A stretch of DNA of 64,000 nucleotides from Curtobacterium caseinilyticum (GCF_030363035.1 NZ_JAUCMN010000001.1:124001-188000); one strand, 5' to 3'. Shown: positions 51,201-60,232, numbered from the stretch's first letter. Notes: generated by a model from the letters alone, not told the origin. Numbers and translations are program-made.

Positions 51201-52399
51201 CCATCACACCCGGGACGATCGCTCTGCTCGTCCTCGTCCTCGTCGTCGTGATCTTCGTGATCGTCGTCCTGTCCCGCGCGATCCGCATCGTGCCGCAGGC
51301 GACGGCCGGCATCGTCGAGCGACTCGGGAAGTACCACAAGACGCTCAACCCGGGCCTCAACATCCTCGTGCCGTTCATCGACCGTCTGCGTCCGCTGCTG
51401 GACATGCGCGAGCAGGTCGTGTCGTTCCCGCCGCAGCCGGTGATCACCGAGGACAACCTGGTCGTCTCGATCGACACGGTCGTCTACTTCCAGGTGACCG
51501 ACGCCCGAGCCGCCACGTACGAGATCGCCAACTACCTCGGTGCGGTCGAGCAGCTCACGACGACCACGCTCCGCAACGTCGTCGGCGGGCTGAACCTCGA
51601 AGAAGCCCTGACGAGCCGTGACAACATCAACGGACAGCTGCGCGTCGTGCTCGACGAGGCGACGGGCAAGTGGGGCATCCGCGTCGGCCGCGTCGAGCTC
51701 AAGGCCATCGAGCCGCCCGTGTCGATCCAGGACGCCATGGAGCAGCAGCTCCGCGCGGAGCGCAGCCGTCGTGCCGCCATCCTGCAGGCCGAGGGCACGA
51801 AGCAGTCGCAGATCCTCGAGGCCGAGGGCCAGCGGCAGGCGGCGATCCTCGCCGCCGAGGGTGACGCCAAGGCGCAGGTCCTGCGCGCCGAGGGCGAGGC
51901 GCAGGCGATCGCCACGGTGTTCGACGCGATCCACACCGGTGACCCGGACGACAAGCTGCTCTCGTACCAGTACCTGCAGACGCTGCCGAAGATCGCCGAG
52001 GGCACCGCGAACAAGCTCTGGATGATCCCGAGCGAGTTCACCGAGGCGCTGTCCGGCATCGCGAAGGGCTTCACCACCGGGCGCACCGGTACCGGCCCGG
52101 TCGCCGGAGCCGGTGGCGGCACGGACTTCCTGTCCCGCATCTCGAAGCTCGCGAACGAGAGCCTCACGAACACCGCGACGGCCGACGCAGCGTCGGCGGC
52201 TGCTCCGCGTGCCGACGCCACGGCCGCGGACATCGTGCCGGACTCCGAACTCGACCAGCGGCTGGCGGAGTCGGACCGCAGCGTCGACGAACACCTCGCC
52301 GCCGCCGACGACGCGACGGACCAGCAGATCGTCGACCCGGCGTCGCCGACCGACGACGCCTCTGGCCACCGAGGCAGCGACGGGTCCGGTCGGCGCTGA
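51197..52399 (+). CDS. SPFH-domain protein (stomatin/QmcA-like)
   Basis: A 400-residue membrane-anchored scaffold. The N-terminal span (ALLVLVLVVVIFVIVVLSRA) precedes the SPFH domain (RIVPQATAGIVERLGKYHKT, PGLNILVPFIDRLRPLLDMR) and a long coiled-coil rich in Ala/Glu/Gln (RAAILQAEGTKQSQILEAEG, continuing to about residue 240). The C-terminal 90 residues are disordered. With its NfeD partner it is expected to form membrane rings or microdomains and to influence membrane protein quality control. Confidence 0.92.
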   Translation: MTITPGTIALLVLVLVVVIFVIVVLSRAIRIVPQATAGIVERLGKYHKTLNPGLNILVPFIDRLRPLLDMREQVVSFPPQPVITEDNLVVSIDTVVYFQVTDARAATYEIANYLGAVEQLTTTTLRNVVGGLNLEEALTSRDNINGQLRVVLDEATGKWGIRVGRVELKAIEPPVSIQDAMEQQLRAERSRRAAILQAEGTKQSQILEAEGQRQAAILAAEGDAKAQVLRAEGEAQAIATVFDAIHTGDPDDKLLSYQYLQTLPKIAEGTANKLWMIPSEFTEALSGIAKGFTTGRTGTGPVAGAGGGTDFLSRISKLANESLTNTATADAASAAAPRADATAADIVPDSELDQRLAESDRSVDEHLAAADDATDQQIVDPASPTDDASGHRGSDGSGRR

Positions 52400-52416
52400 C
52401 ACACGCCGCTGACATG

Positions 52417-52449
52417 ACGACGCCCGCCCCGGTCCGGGGCGGGCGTCGT
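52417..52449. terminator. Bidirectional terminator between SPFH gene and rbpA
   Basis: ACGACGCCCGCCCCGG (52417-52432) and its exact inverse (52434-52449), stem of 16 bases, between convergent genes. Confidence 0.8.
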
Positions 52450-52463
52450 CGTTCGTGGTCTGC

Positions 52464-52814
52464 CTAGGCGCCGCGTCGAGCGCGCAGGAACTGCAGCCGT
52501 TCCTGCAGCAGTTCCTCGAGTTCCTCACGCGACCGCCGCTCGAGCAGCATGTCCCAGTGGGTCCTCGGCGCCTTGACGTCCTCGGCTGCGACCTCGACGG
52601 GGATCCCGTCGTCGCCCAGCAGTCGTCCTTCGCGTCCGGTCCGCGGCTGGGACCAGGTCTGCGGCACGTCGGCCTCGGCGGAGAAGACGACGTCGAACGT
52701 CTCCCCCGACTCCGTCTGGTAGACCGCGCGCTTCCGGTCGGAGAGCTCGACGCCCTCCTCGCTCTGGAGACTCTGGCTCCCGAGCCGCATCCCGCGGAGA
52801 CTCCGATCAGCCAT
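52464..52814 (-). CDS. rbpA: RNA polymerase-binding protein RbpA
   Basis: A 116-residue actinobacterial transcription factor that binds the principal sigma factor and stabilises open promoter complexes. The core domain (RKRAVYQTESGETFDVVFSA) and the C-terminal sigma-interaction domain (PRTHWDMLLERRSREELEEL) are clear. Length matches the family. It follows lnt on the same strand after 104 bases. ATG 52814 has GAGAGGAGC upstream. Confidence 0.93.
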   Translation of the reverse strand: MADRSLRGMRLGSQSLQSEEGVELSDRKRAVYQTESGETFDVVFSAEADVPQTWSQPRTGREGRLLGDDGIPVEVAAEDVKAPRTHWDMLLERRSREELEELLQERLQFLRARRGA

Positions 52815-52918
52815 GTGTGTGCTCCTCTCGCTCGTCTGCCCTCCTCAACACTGTCCCACGCAGGATGCATCCCGATGGGGCGCATTCACAGAGCGTTCCC
52901 AGTGGGCGGTCGCGGCGC

Positions 52919-54595
52919 TCAGGAAGCGCGCTGCGCCGAACGGGAAGGGCGGCGCCGCCACGGCGCACACGCGAGCAGCACGAGGAGCGACCCGAGGGAC
53001 ACCAGCAGCGTCACCGAGCCGGACACGACGGTCGCCGGCGTCGTCCCGGTACCGAGTGGCACGTCGGTCACCATCGACGTCGCCGTGTACGCGGGCACCC
53101 GGTCGATCGTCCGTCCGGTCGGGTCGATCACCTGGGATGCGCCGACGGTCGAGATGTTCACGAGCGACCGCCCGGTCTCGACCGCCCGGAGGCGCGCGAT
53201 CTCCAGCTGCTGCAGGTTCTCGTCGGTGCCGGAGAAGTCGGCGTTGTTGGTCTGCGCCAGGATCACCTGCGCTCCCCCGCGGGCCATGTCGGAGGTCAAG
53301 CCGTCGTCGACGATGTCGAAGCAGACCGCGATGCCGGCCCGGATGCCCGCGACGTCGAGGACGTTCGGCTTGGTCCCCGGCGTGTAGTCACGCTGGAGCA
53401 GTCCGATCAGCGACGGTGCGAGCTTCGAGAAGAACCAGCGGTCGGGGACGTACTCGCCGAAGGGCACGGGCCGCTTCTTGTCGTAGGACGACTGCCAGCC
53501 GTCCGCGGTCCACACGAAGGACGTGTTGTGCAGCACACCCGAGGGCGTCTGCGTGATCGCGCCGGCGACGAGCGGTGCACCGACGGTGTCGACGACCGAG
53601 TCGAGCGCCTCGGCGACGGCTCTGAACTGCCGCGGGTCGGCCTCGGCGGCCGCCTCCGGCCACACCACGAGGTCGACGTCACGGGCCTCGACGTCGGTGG
53701 CCGCGACCTGTGCGGCGAGGACCTCGCCCGGCTGCGCCCGGTCGAAGTAGCCGGCCGGACCGTTGCCCTGCACGGACTCGATGCGGATGCTCCCGTCCAC
53801 CCGGGTCGGCCACGCCGGCACCGCGAGCACGACGGCGACGAGCAGCCCCGCGGTCGCGACCCGCACCGGCGCACGCAGCACGGCACCGGGAGCGTGCGGC
53901 ACGACGAGCGCCAGGGACACCACCACCGCGACGCAGTACACGACCACGAACGTCACACCGAGCACGCCGACGTACGCGGCGAGGTGCGTGAACGGGCCCT
54001 GGGACTGCGACAGGCCGACGCGCCCCCAGGCGAAGCCCTCGTACGGCCAGCTCCCGGAGAACCACTCGCGGCCCGTCCAGAGACCGGCGACGACGGCCGG
54101 GAGGCCCCACACACGCCAGGCGGTCGACGGCAGGACGCGTGCGACCCAGCGGTACGCCAGGGCGACGGCGACGCTGCCGAGGGCGAAGTACGCGGCTTCG
54201 AACAGCGCGAGCGCCAGCCACGGGACCGGCCCGAGGTACCGCCCGGCCCACGAGATCCCCGGCAGCCAGAACGCGGCACCGGCCACGTACCCGAGCCACG
54301 CCGCCCGACGGGCGCGCTGGCCCATCGCGGCGAGGAGCATGCACGCCATCGCGGGGTAGGCGAGGAACCACCAGCCCGGCGACGGGAAGGACAGGGCGAA
54401 CAGCAGCCCGCCGACCACCGCGAGCGGGAAGGCGGTCCGGAGTGGGAGCGCCGCGAACTCGGAGCGCCGCCAGACCGGCGGGACGCCGTCGACTCCACGG
54501 GGCGCCACGGGACCTGCCGCGGTCCCGCGCGGGACGCGGCGTCTCGCGGTGACGTCGGCGTCCTGCGGACGCGCGGCAGCGTCGGGAACGCGCAC
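52919..54595 (-). CDS. lnt: Apolipoprotein N-acyltransferase
   Basis: A 558-residue enzyme that adds the third acyl chain to lipoproteins. A disordered N-terminus of about 45 residues precedes six or more spans (FPLAVVGGLLFALSFPSPGW, PAMACMLLAAMG) and the nitrilase-like catalytic domain: Glu in DLVVWPEAAAEAD, Lys in SYDKKRPVPFGEYVPDRW and Cys in IRAGIAVCFDIVDDGL. All three catalytic residues are present. The GTG at 54595 follows GGGAGG. It lies 11 bases after the helicase gene, continuing a tatC-helicase-lnt operon. Confidence 0.92.
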   Translation of the reverse strand: MRVPDAAARPQDADVTARRRVPRGTAAGPVAPRGVDGVPPVWRRSEFAALPLRTAFPLAVVGGLLFALSFPSPGWWFLAYPAMACMLLAAMGQRARRAAWLGYVAGAAFWLPGISWAGRYLGPVPWLALALFEAAYFALGSVAVALAYRWVARVLPSTAWRVWGLPAVVAGLWTGREWFSGSWPYEGFAWGRVGLSQSQGPFTHLAAYVGVLGVTFVVVYCVAVVVSLALVVPHAPGAVLRAPVRVATAGLLVAVVLAVPAWPTRVDGSIRIESVQGNGPAGYFDRAQPGEVLAAQVAATDVEARDVDLVVWPEAAAEADPRQFRAVAEALDSVVDTVGAPLVAGAITQTPSGVLHNTSFVWTADGWQSSYDKKRPVPFGEYVPDRWFFSKLAPSLIGLLQRDYTPGTKPNVLDVAGIRAGIAVCFDIVDDGLTSDMARGGAQVILAQTNNADFSGTDENLQQLEIARLRAVETGRSLVNISTVGASQVIDPTGRTIDRVPAYTATSMVTDVPLGTGTTPATVVSGSVTLLVSLGSLLVLLACAPWRRRPSRSAQRAS

Positions 54596-54606
54596 CGGGC
54601 CTCCCG

Positions 54607-57048
54607 TCAGACCGTCGCGTAGGCGACGATGCCGCGGCGCACCGCGTCCGTCGCCCGTCGAGCGGTCTGGGCGAGTTCGTCGTCGCCGGCGTTCCGGACC
54701 TGGTCGAGCAGGTCGATGACCTGCTTGGACCAGCGCACGAAGTCACCGGCGGGCATGTCGAGCGTCCGCAGCACGTCGTCGAGCGCCGAGCCCGACGCCC
54801 ACCGGAACATGCCGACCGACATCGCCGGGGTGGGTGGCTGCGAGCCGGCGAGCCGGGCGTCGCGCTCGACGTCGTCGAGTCGTGCCCAGATCGTCAGGGT
54901 CTCGTCGAGGGCCGGGCGGAACGCGCCCCGCGGCAGGGCGTGCTCGGTGCCGGGGGCGTCCTCACGGCGGGGCTGGTAGACGATCGTCGCGGCCATGGCT
55001 GCGAGCTGCGCGGGTGTGAGGTCCTTCCAGACCCCGGCCTCGAGGCACTCCGCGACGAGCAGGTCGCGCTCCCCGTAGATCCGCTGCAGGCGACGACCGC
55101 CGGCGGCCACGGTCGCCTCGTCGTCCCCCGTCGCCACCAGGTAGCCCAGCTGCAGCAGCACGTCGGTCACGCGGTCGAACGTCGTCGCCACCGCGCCGGT
55201 GCGGGAGCGGATCTGCTGCACGAGCTTGTCGTTGGCGCGCTTGAGCTTGTACCAGCGCTCGGCCCAGCGGGCGTGTGCCTCGCGGTCGGGGCACGCGTGG
55301 CAGGGGTGGCGCTGCAGCTGTCGCCGGACCTCGGTGATCGCCGCCTGGCGTTCCTGACGGGCGCCGTGGGACGCTTCGCGGCCGCCGGGGACGTTCGTGC
55401 GTTCGAGGTCGGACAGGCGGCGCCGCAGGGCGGCGTACTCGGTGAAGTCGCCGAGGTGGCAGTGCATCGCCTTCTGGTACCCGTCGAGCGACTCCTGCTG
55501 CGACCGCACCTTGCGCGCCAGGTCGACGACGGAGCGGTCCGCCTGGAACTGCGCGAACGAGGTCTCGAGGACCTCACGCGTGCGCTGCCGACCGAACTGC
55601 TCGATGAGGTTCACGGCCATGTTGTACGTCGGCTTGAACGACGAGTTGAGGGGGTACGTGCGGCGGCTCGCGAGCGAGGCCACCGCCTGCGGGTCGAGGC
55701 CGTCGGACCACTGGATGACCGAGTGCCCCTCGACGTCGATGCCGCGACGACCGGCACGACCGGTGAGCTGCGTGTACTCCCCCGGCGTGATCGGGACCCG
55801 GGCCTCGCCGTTGAACTTCTCGAGCTTCTCGAGCACGACCGTGCGGGCCGGCATGTTGACGCCGAGCGCCAGGGTCTCCGTCGCGAACACGACCTTGAGC
55901 AGCTTGCGCTGGAAGAGGTCCTCGACGACCTCCTTGAACGCCGGCAGGAGCCCGGCGTGGTGTGCGGCGACGCCACGCTCGAGGCCCTCGAGCCACTCCC
56001 AGTAACCGAGCACGGCGAGGTCCTCGTCGAGCAGGGTCCGGCAGTGGTACTCCGCGGTCTCCCGGATCTCGGCGCGCTCGTCGGCCGTCGTCAGCGAGAT
56101 CCCGGAGCGGAGGACCTGGCGGACGCCCTGGTCGCAGCCGTTGCGGCTGAACACGAAGAAGATCGCCGGCAGGAGCATGCGCTCGTCGAGCACCTTCGCG
56201 ATCTGCTCGCGGTACATCTTCTCGGTGCGGGGCCCCCGTCGCTCCGGGTACCCGCCGCGGCCGCGTCGTCCGCGGTGCCCGCCGCCGTGCCGTTCGCTGC
56301 GCGCGGCACCGCCGACGAGCCGGAGCAGCTCCGGGTTCACGCGGTTGGTTGCCGCGGCGCCGCTGGAGTCGAACAGGTCGACCATCTTCGAACCGACCAG
56401 CACGTGCTGCTCGAGCGGCACCGGACGGTCCTCGGACACGATGACGTCGGTGTCGCCGCGCACGGTCTGCAGCCAGTCGCCGAACTCCTCGGCGTTGGAC
56501 ACGGTCGCGCTGAGCGAGACGAGCCGGACCTCGGTCGGCAGGTGCAGGATGACCTCTTCCCACACCGCCCCGCGGAACCGGTCGGCCAGGTAGTGGACCT
56601 CGTCCAGCACGACCCACGCGAGGTCGTCGAGCAGGTCGGAGTCCGCGTAGATCATGTTGCGGAGCACCTCGGTCGTCATCACGACCACGCGGGCTCGGGG
56701 GTTGACGTTCGTGTCACCGGTGAGGAGTCCGACCTCGGACTCGCCGTAGTCGGCGACGAGCTCGTTGTACTTCTGGTTGCTCAGCGCCTTCATCGGCGTC
56801 GTGTAGAAGACCTTCGCCGTGGGCTGGCGCATCGCGAGCCAGATCGCGAACTCGGCGACGATGGTCTTGCCGGCACCGGTCGGTGCCGCCACCAGGACGC
56901 TGCGCCCCTGGTCGAGCGCGTCGCACGCTGCGATCTGGAACGGGTCGAGGTCGAAGCGCAGGTCGGAGCGGAAGAGCTCGAGGTTGCGCGAACGGTTCCG
57001 CACCTTCGCCGCCTGGAACCGTTCGGCGGGGCTGAGTCCGGTCGTCAT
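54607..57048 (-). CDS. DEAD/DEVH-box RNA helicase, HelY/Dob10-like
   Basis: An 813-residue Ski2/Mtr4-type helicase. Walker A is VAAPTGAGKTIVAEFAIWL, motif II is VVLDEVHYLADR, and motif VI-like LTGRAGRRGIDVEGHSVI is present. The arch region holds RHPCHACPDREAHARWAERW, a Cys/His cluster typical of the actinobacterial HelY group. The domain between motifs carries a Gly/Arg-rich insertion (HGGGHRGRRGRGGY, about residue 260), which may bind RNA. ATG 57048 shares one base with the tatC stop. RNA turnover is inferred from family. Confidence 0.92.
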   Translation of the reverse strand: MTTGLSPAERFQAAKVRNRSRNLELFRSDLRFDLDPFQIAACDALDQGRSVLVAAPTGAGKTIVAEFAIWLAMRQPTAKVFYTTPMKALSNQKYNELVADYGESEVGLLTGDTNVNPRARVVVMTTEVLRNMIYADSDLLDDLAWVVLDEVHYLADRFRGAVWEEVILHLPTEVRLVSLSATVSNAEEFGDWLQTVRGDTDVIVSEDRPVPLEQHVLVGSKMVDLFDSSGAAATNRVNPELLRLVGGAARSERHGGGHRGRRGRGGYPERRGPRTEKMYREQIAKVLDERMLLPAIFFVFSRNGCDQGVRQVLRSGISLTTADERAEIRETAEYHCRTLLDEDLAVLGYWEWLEGLERGVAAHHAGLLPAFKEVVEDLFQRKLLKVVFATETLALGVNMPARTVVLEKLEKFNGEARVPITPGEYTQLTGRAGRRGIDVEGHSVIQWSDGLDPQAVASLASRRTYPLNSSFKPTYNMAVNLIEQFGRQRTREVLETSFAQFQADRSVVDLARKVRSQQESLDGYQKAMHCHLGDFTEYAALRRRLSDLERTNVPGGREASHGARQERQAAITEVRRQLQRHPCHACPDREAHARWAERWYKLKRANDKLVQQIRSRTGAVATTFDRVTDVLLQLGYLVATGDDEATVAAGGRRLQRIYGERDLLVAECLEAGVWKDLTPAQLAAMAATIVYQPRREDAPGTEHALPRGAFRPALDETLTIWARLDDVERDARLAGSQPPTPAMSVGMFRWASGSALDDVLRTLDMPAGDFVRWSKQVIDLLDQVRNAGDDELAQTARRATDAVRRGIVAYATV

Positions 57049-57869
57049 CACAGTCCGTACTCTTCGTCGAGCTTCGCCTGCTTCTTGGCGACGCGGCGGT
57101 CGTGGATCCACGTGACGAAGCACGCGGCGATGTACAGCACGGTCATCGGGATCGCCAGCAGGAACATCGAGATGACGTCAGCCGACGGGGTGACGATCGC
57201 GCAGAAGACGAGGATGCAGAGGATCGCGACACGCCAGGACTTGATGATCGAGCTCGCCGACAGCACCCCGACGAAGTTCAGCAGCACGAGGAACACCGGC
57301 AGCACGAACGCGATGCCGACGGCCACGATGAGCTTGATGACGAAGTCGTAGTACGCCTTCGCGTCGACGATCGAGGTGTCCTGCTGCGAGACGAAGCTGC
57401 CGAGGATGCCGACGATGTGCGGCAGGACGTACCAGCCGAACCAGCACCCCGCGAAGAACAGCGGGATCGCGGTGCCGAGGAAGCCGAACACGTACTGCTT
57501 CTCGCGCCGGACGAGCGCCGGCACGATGAACGCCCAGACCTGGTACAGCCACACCGGGCTCGAGATGACGATGCCGATGGTGATCGCGATCTGCAGCCGC
57601 AGGTCGAACGCCCCGGTGATCATCGGGAAGTTCAGCTCGGCCGTGTGCCCGCCGACCTCGGCCAGCTGCGTGACCGGCTGCCGCAGGGCGTCGAGCACGA
57701 AGGGGGTGAGGAACCACCCGCCGATCGCGCAGGCAGCGACCGCGATGACGGCCTTGAACAACCGGTTGCGCAGCTCGATGAGGTGCTGCCCGAGCGACAT
57801 GCGACCTTCGGCGTCCTTCTTCGGACCACCGGGCCGCTTCGCTCGCCCGCTCGCGGTCGTCGAAGCCAT
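57048..57869 (-). CDS. tatC: Twin-arginine translocase subunit TatC
   Basis: A 273-residue six-span receptor of the Tat pathway that recognises the RR signal of folded exports. MSLGQHLIELRNRLFKAVIA, SSPVWLYQVWAFIVPALVRR and the periplasmic/loop signatures are intact. It begins 6 bases after a TAGGAT box and is coupled to the helicase gene. The partner tatA, often just upstream in relatives, is missing from this position. Confidence 0.95.
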   Translation of the reverse strand: MASTTASGRAKRPGGPKKDAEGRMSLGQHLIELRNRLFKAVIAVAACAIGGWFLTPFVLDALRQPVTQLAEVGGHTAELNFPMITGAFDLRLQIAITIGIVISSPVWLYQVWAFIVPALVRREKQYVFGFLGTAIPLFFAGCWFGWYVLPHIVGILGSFVSQQDTSIVDAKAYYDFVIKLIVAVGIAFVLPVFLVLLNFVGVLSASSIIKSWRVAILCILVFCAIVTPSADVISMFLLAIPMTVLYIAACFVTWIHDRRVAKKQAKLDEEYGL

Positions 57870-57875
57870 GGATCG

Positions 57876-57881
57876 ATCCTA
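57876..57881 (-). promoter_or_regulatory. Candidate -10 box, leaderless, for tatC
   Basis: Minus-strand TAGGAT ends 6 bases before the tatC ATG. Confidence 0.5.
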
Positions 57882-57931
57882 CGGGACCGGGACCGACAGT
57901 CGGGCCGGGCACGACGGACGCTCAGCCCGCT

Positions 57932-57979
57932 GCCGGACGGGAGGCACGGGGCGGGCCGACCCCGTGCCTCCCGTCCGGC
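57932..57979. terminator. Hairpin 1 of array (GGGAGGC family)
   Basis: GCCGGACGGGAGGCACGGGG (57932-57951) pairs perfectly with 57960-57979, eight-base loop. Confidence 0.8.
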
Positions 57980-57987
57980 GCGGCGAG

Positions 57988-58034
57988 GCCGGACGGGAGG
58001 CGCGGGGCGGGCTGACGCCGTGCCTCCCGTCCGG
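57988..58034. terminator. Hairpin 2 of array (GGGAGGC family)
   Basis: GCCGGACGGGAGGC and its inverse GCCTCCCGTCCGGC close a stem with one mismatch further in. It begins 8 bases after hairpin 1 and shares its outer 14 bases. Confidence 0.75.
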
Positions 58035-58072
58035 CGCGGCGGAGCCGGTCGGTCCGTCACCTGCGTCGGCTG

Positions 58073-58130
58073 CGCCCCGGTGCGGACGTCGCGTTCCGCT
58101 CTGCCGGGGTGCGACGGCCGCACCGGGGCG
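58073..58130. repeat. Hairpin 3 of array, 58 bases, different sequence
   Basis: CGCCCCGGTGCGG (58073-58085) pairs with CCGCACCGGGGCG (58118-58130); after one mismatch CGTCGC (58087-58092) pairs with GCGACG (58111-58116). It is the hairpin nearest the pafC stop and could be its terminator. Confidence 0.7.
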
Positions 58131-58175
58131 TTGCGCCGCGTCGTTCGCGCCGGGCTGCGGAGCCGCGTCGACCGA

Positions 58176-59147
58176 TCAGTCGGCGGCCAGGGCTGCCTCG
58201 GCGAACGCGCGGACGGCGGCCCGCGCCGCGGGCGGGTCGAGCACGACGGCCCGACCGGGCAGACCGGCGACGAGCCGGACCACCCCGTCGAAGCCGTTCG
58301 ACGCGGCGAGCCGGATGCGCACGCGACCGTCGGCGTCCTCGGAGTCGGCAGTGTCCGCCAGGTAGTCGGCGACGAGCGGCAGCGACGAGCAGTCGAGCTC
58401 GACCGTGACGATGACGTCACCCCCGGACTGTTGGAAGAGCGTGTCCGGGATGACGACGTCGTCGATGGACTTCTCGGCGGCACGGTCGTCGACGCGGACG
58501 TTCGACATCCGGTCGAGCCGGAAGGTGCGGAGGGCCTGCCGGTCGAGGTCCCACGCGCGCAGGTACCAGTCGGTGTCGATCGACTCGACGCGCAGCGGGT
58601 CGACACGACGGGGACCGCCCTGGGTGCGCGGTCCGACGTAGTCGAACGCGAGGCCCCGTCCGCCGGCCACCGCACTCCGGATCGTCGCCAGGGCTGCGTC
58701 GTGGAGGTCCTGACCGACGGCGACGTTCGACGCCGCTCCCCCGGCACCGCGGGACAGCTTCGCCATGAGCGACCGGATCGCGTCGCGGTCCGCCGCCTCG
58801 GGCAGCGCCGACAGGTACTGCAGTCCGGCGATGAGCGCGGAGGCCTCGCGGGCGGACAACCGGGGCGCGTCGTCGATCGCGACGAGGTTCGTCAGGACGA
58901 TCATGTCGTTCTGCTCGAAGTCGTCCCACGCGATGTCGAAGAGGTCACCGTGCTGGTACTGCATGGTCTCGCCGGGCACGCCCGACACCGCGATCAGCTC
59001 CACCGCACGACGGATCCGCTGCTCCGGCACGCCGAAGTGCCGTGCTGCTTCGGCGACGGACACGCGCTCGTGGTCGATGAGGTAGGGCACCAGCACGAGC
59101 AGGAACGCGAGCTTGTCCTGCGCCTGCAGGGGGTGCTGGTCAGCCAC
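58176..59147 (-). CDS. pafC: WYL-domain transcription regulator PafC
   Basis: A 323-residue regulator. The N-terminal winged HTH (SVAEAARHFGVPEQRIRRAV) is followed by a WCX-type linker and the WYL domain (RGLAFDYVGPRTQGGPRRVD, then WYLRAWDLDRQALRTFRLDR). With PafB it activates the LexA/RecA-independent DNA-damage response in mycobacteria. GTG 59147 overlaps pafB by eight bases. No pafA or proteasome genes are in the window. Confidence 0.9.
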   Translation of the reverse strand: MADQHPLQAQDKLAFLLVLVPYLIDHERVSVAEAARHFGVPEQRIRRAVELIAVSGVPGETMQYQHGDLFDIAWDDFEQNDMIVLTNLVAIDDAPRLSAREASALIAGLQYLSALPEAADRDAIRSLMAKLSRGAGGAASNVAVGQDLHDAALATIRSAVAGGRGLAFDYVGPRTQGGPRRVDPLRVESIDTDWYLRAWDLDRQALRTFRLDRMSNVRVDDRAAEKSIDDVVIPDTLFQQSGGDVIVTVELDCSSLPLVADYLADTADSEDADGRVRIRLAASNGFDGVVRLVAGLPGRAVVLDPPAARAAVRAFAEAALAAD

Positions 59148-60180
59148 GGGCGCCTCCGGTGCGATCGGTGTGGTCGGCGACGAGTGCGCGCAGTCGGGCG
59201 ACGACCCGCTCGCGCAGCGACGCCGGCTCGAGCACCCGGACCTCCGGTCCGAACGCCGCGAGCTCCTCGGCCAGGATCTGTGGGTCGACGTGGTGCAGCA
59301 CGAGCACGCCGTCCGCGTCGACCTCGGTCCCCCGACGGCGCTGCAGTCGGCGCTCGGCGTCCGATCCGGGCACCACCCGGATGCGCGCGCTGCGCTCGGC
59401 CCACACGCGGTCGAGCTCGGCCAGGGCACGTTCCGCGGCACCGGCCGGAGCCGGGTGCTGCCCGGCCTCGAACGTCGAGACCGGCCCGACGATCCGGGAC
59501 AGCAGGTAGTTCTTCGTGCCCCCGGTGGAGAACTCGTGCGCCGCGAGCATCCACCGACCGGCGTGCTGCACGAGCGCGAGCGGTGCGACCTCGCGGCGAC
59601 GCGGCTCGTGCTCACCCGGGGTGATGTAGTCGAACCGGACGGCCGCTGCTCGGTCGAGCGCCGACCGGAGCGGTTCGAACGCGGCGTCGCGGGCACGGAG
59701 CCGTGGCGCGTAGGCGGTCATGCCCGCCGTCGTCCGGCCCGGTGCCGCGTCACCGTCGTCGGCGCCCGCCGAGCGCACCTTCAGCAGCGCGCGGCGGGAG
59801 TCCGTGGACAGGGCCCCCTCGCGCCACGCCATCGCCGCCAGGGAGAGCAGTGCCGACTCGTCCGGCGTGAAGCGGACGTCGAGCGGGAGGTCGTACTCGC
59901 CCTTCGGGATCCGGTAGCGCAGGGTCTGGTTGTTGCCGGCGGCACCGGGCGTCTCGATCGTCTCGAGCGGGATGCCGAGCTCGCGGACGTCGTCCTTGTC
60001 GCGCTCGAACTGGCGCTCGAGCGACGCGTTGTCGCCGCCGGGCGAGTAGCGCTGCCGGTACCCCTGCACGTTCGCCAGGATCTCCGCCTTGGTCAGGCCG
60101 GACTCCGTCGACAGCAGTGCGAGCACCAGGCTGAAGAGCCGCTCCTCGGCGGGCACGCGGGGGGCTCGGGTGGCTGGCAC
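59140..60180 (-). CDS. pafB: WYL-domain transcription regulator PafB
   Basis: A 346-residue partner of PafC with the same layout: a winged HTH (GLTKAEILANVQGYRQRYSP, FERDKDDVRELGIPLETIET) and a WYL domain (AAAVRFDYITPGEHEPRRRE, GRWMLAAHEFSTGGTKNYLL). The two are thought to act as a heterodimer. GTG 60180 lies 7 bases after TAGGAT, a leaderless start; the frame extends ten codons further upstream but that would include the -10 box and part of a hairpin. Confidence 0.9.
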   Translation of the reverse strand: MPATRAPRVPAEERLFSLVLALLSTESGLTKAEILANVQGYRQRYSPGGDNASLERQFERDKDDVRELGIPLETIETPGAAGNNQTLRYRIPKGEYDLPLDVRFTPDESALLSLAAMAWREGALSTDSRRALLKVRSAGADDGDAAPGRTTAGMTAYAPRLRARDAAFEPLRSALDRAAAVRFDYITPGEHEPRRREVAPLALVQHAGRWMLAAHEFSTGGTKNYLLSRIVGPVSTFEAGQHPAPAGAAERALAELDRVWAERSARIRVVPGSDAERRLQRRRGTEVDADGVLVLHHVDPQILAEELAAFGPEVRVLEPASLRERVVARLRALVADHTDRTGGARG

Positions 60181-60187
60181 GAGCCCG

Positions 60188-60193
60188 ATCCTA
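60188..60193 (-). promoter_or_regulatory. Candidate -10 box, leaderless, for pafBC
   Basis: Minus-strand TAGGAT ends 7 bases before the pafB GTG; its first base is also the outer base of the adjoining hairpin. Confidence 0.5.
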
Positions 60194-60232
60194 CGGCAGC
60201 GCGGATGCACCGGAGTGCACCCGCGCTGCCGT
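60193..60232. terminator. Terminator after the FKBP gene
   Basis: ACGGCAGCGCGG (60193-60204) pairs with CCGCGCTGCCGT (60221-60232); after one mismatch TGCAC pairs with GTGCA around a four-base loop. Confidence 0.8.

Larger units (their letters stand above)
57870..58175. other. Gap between pafC and tatC without tatA
   Basis: 306 bases with no credible gene on either strand. They hold the tatC -10 box and three successive hairpins. In many actinobacteria tatA lies here. Confidence 0.6.
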
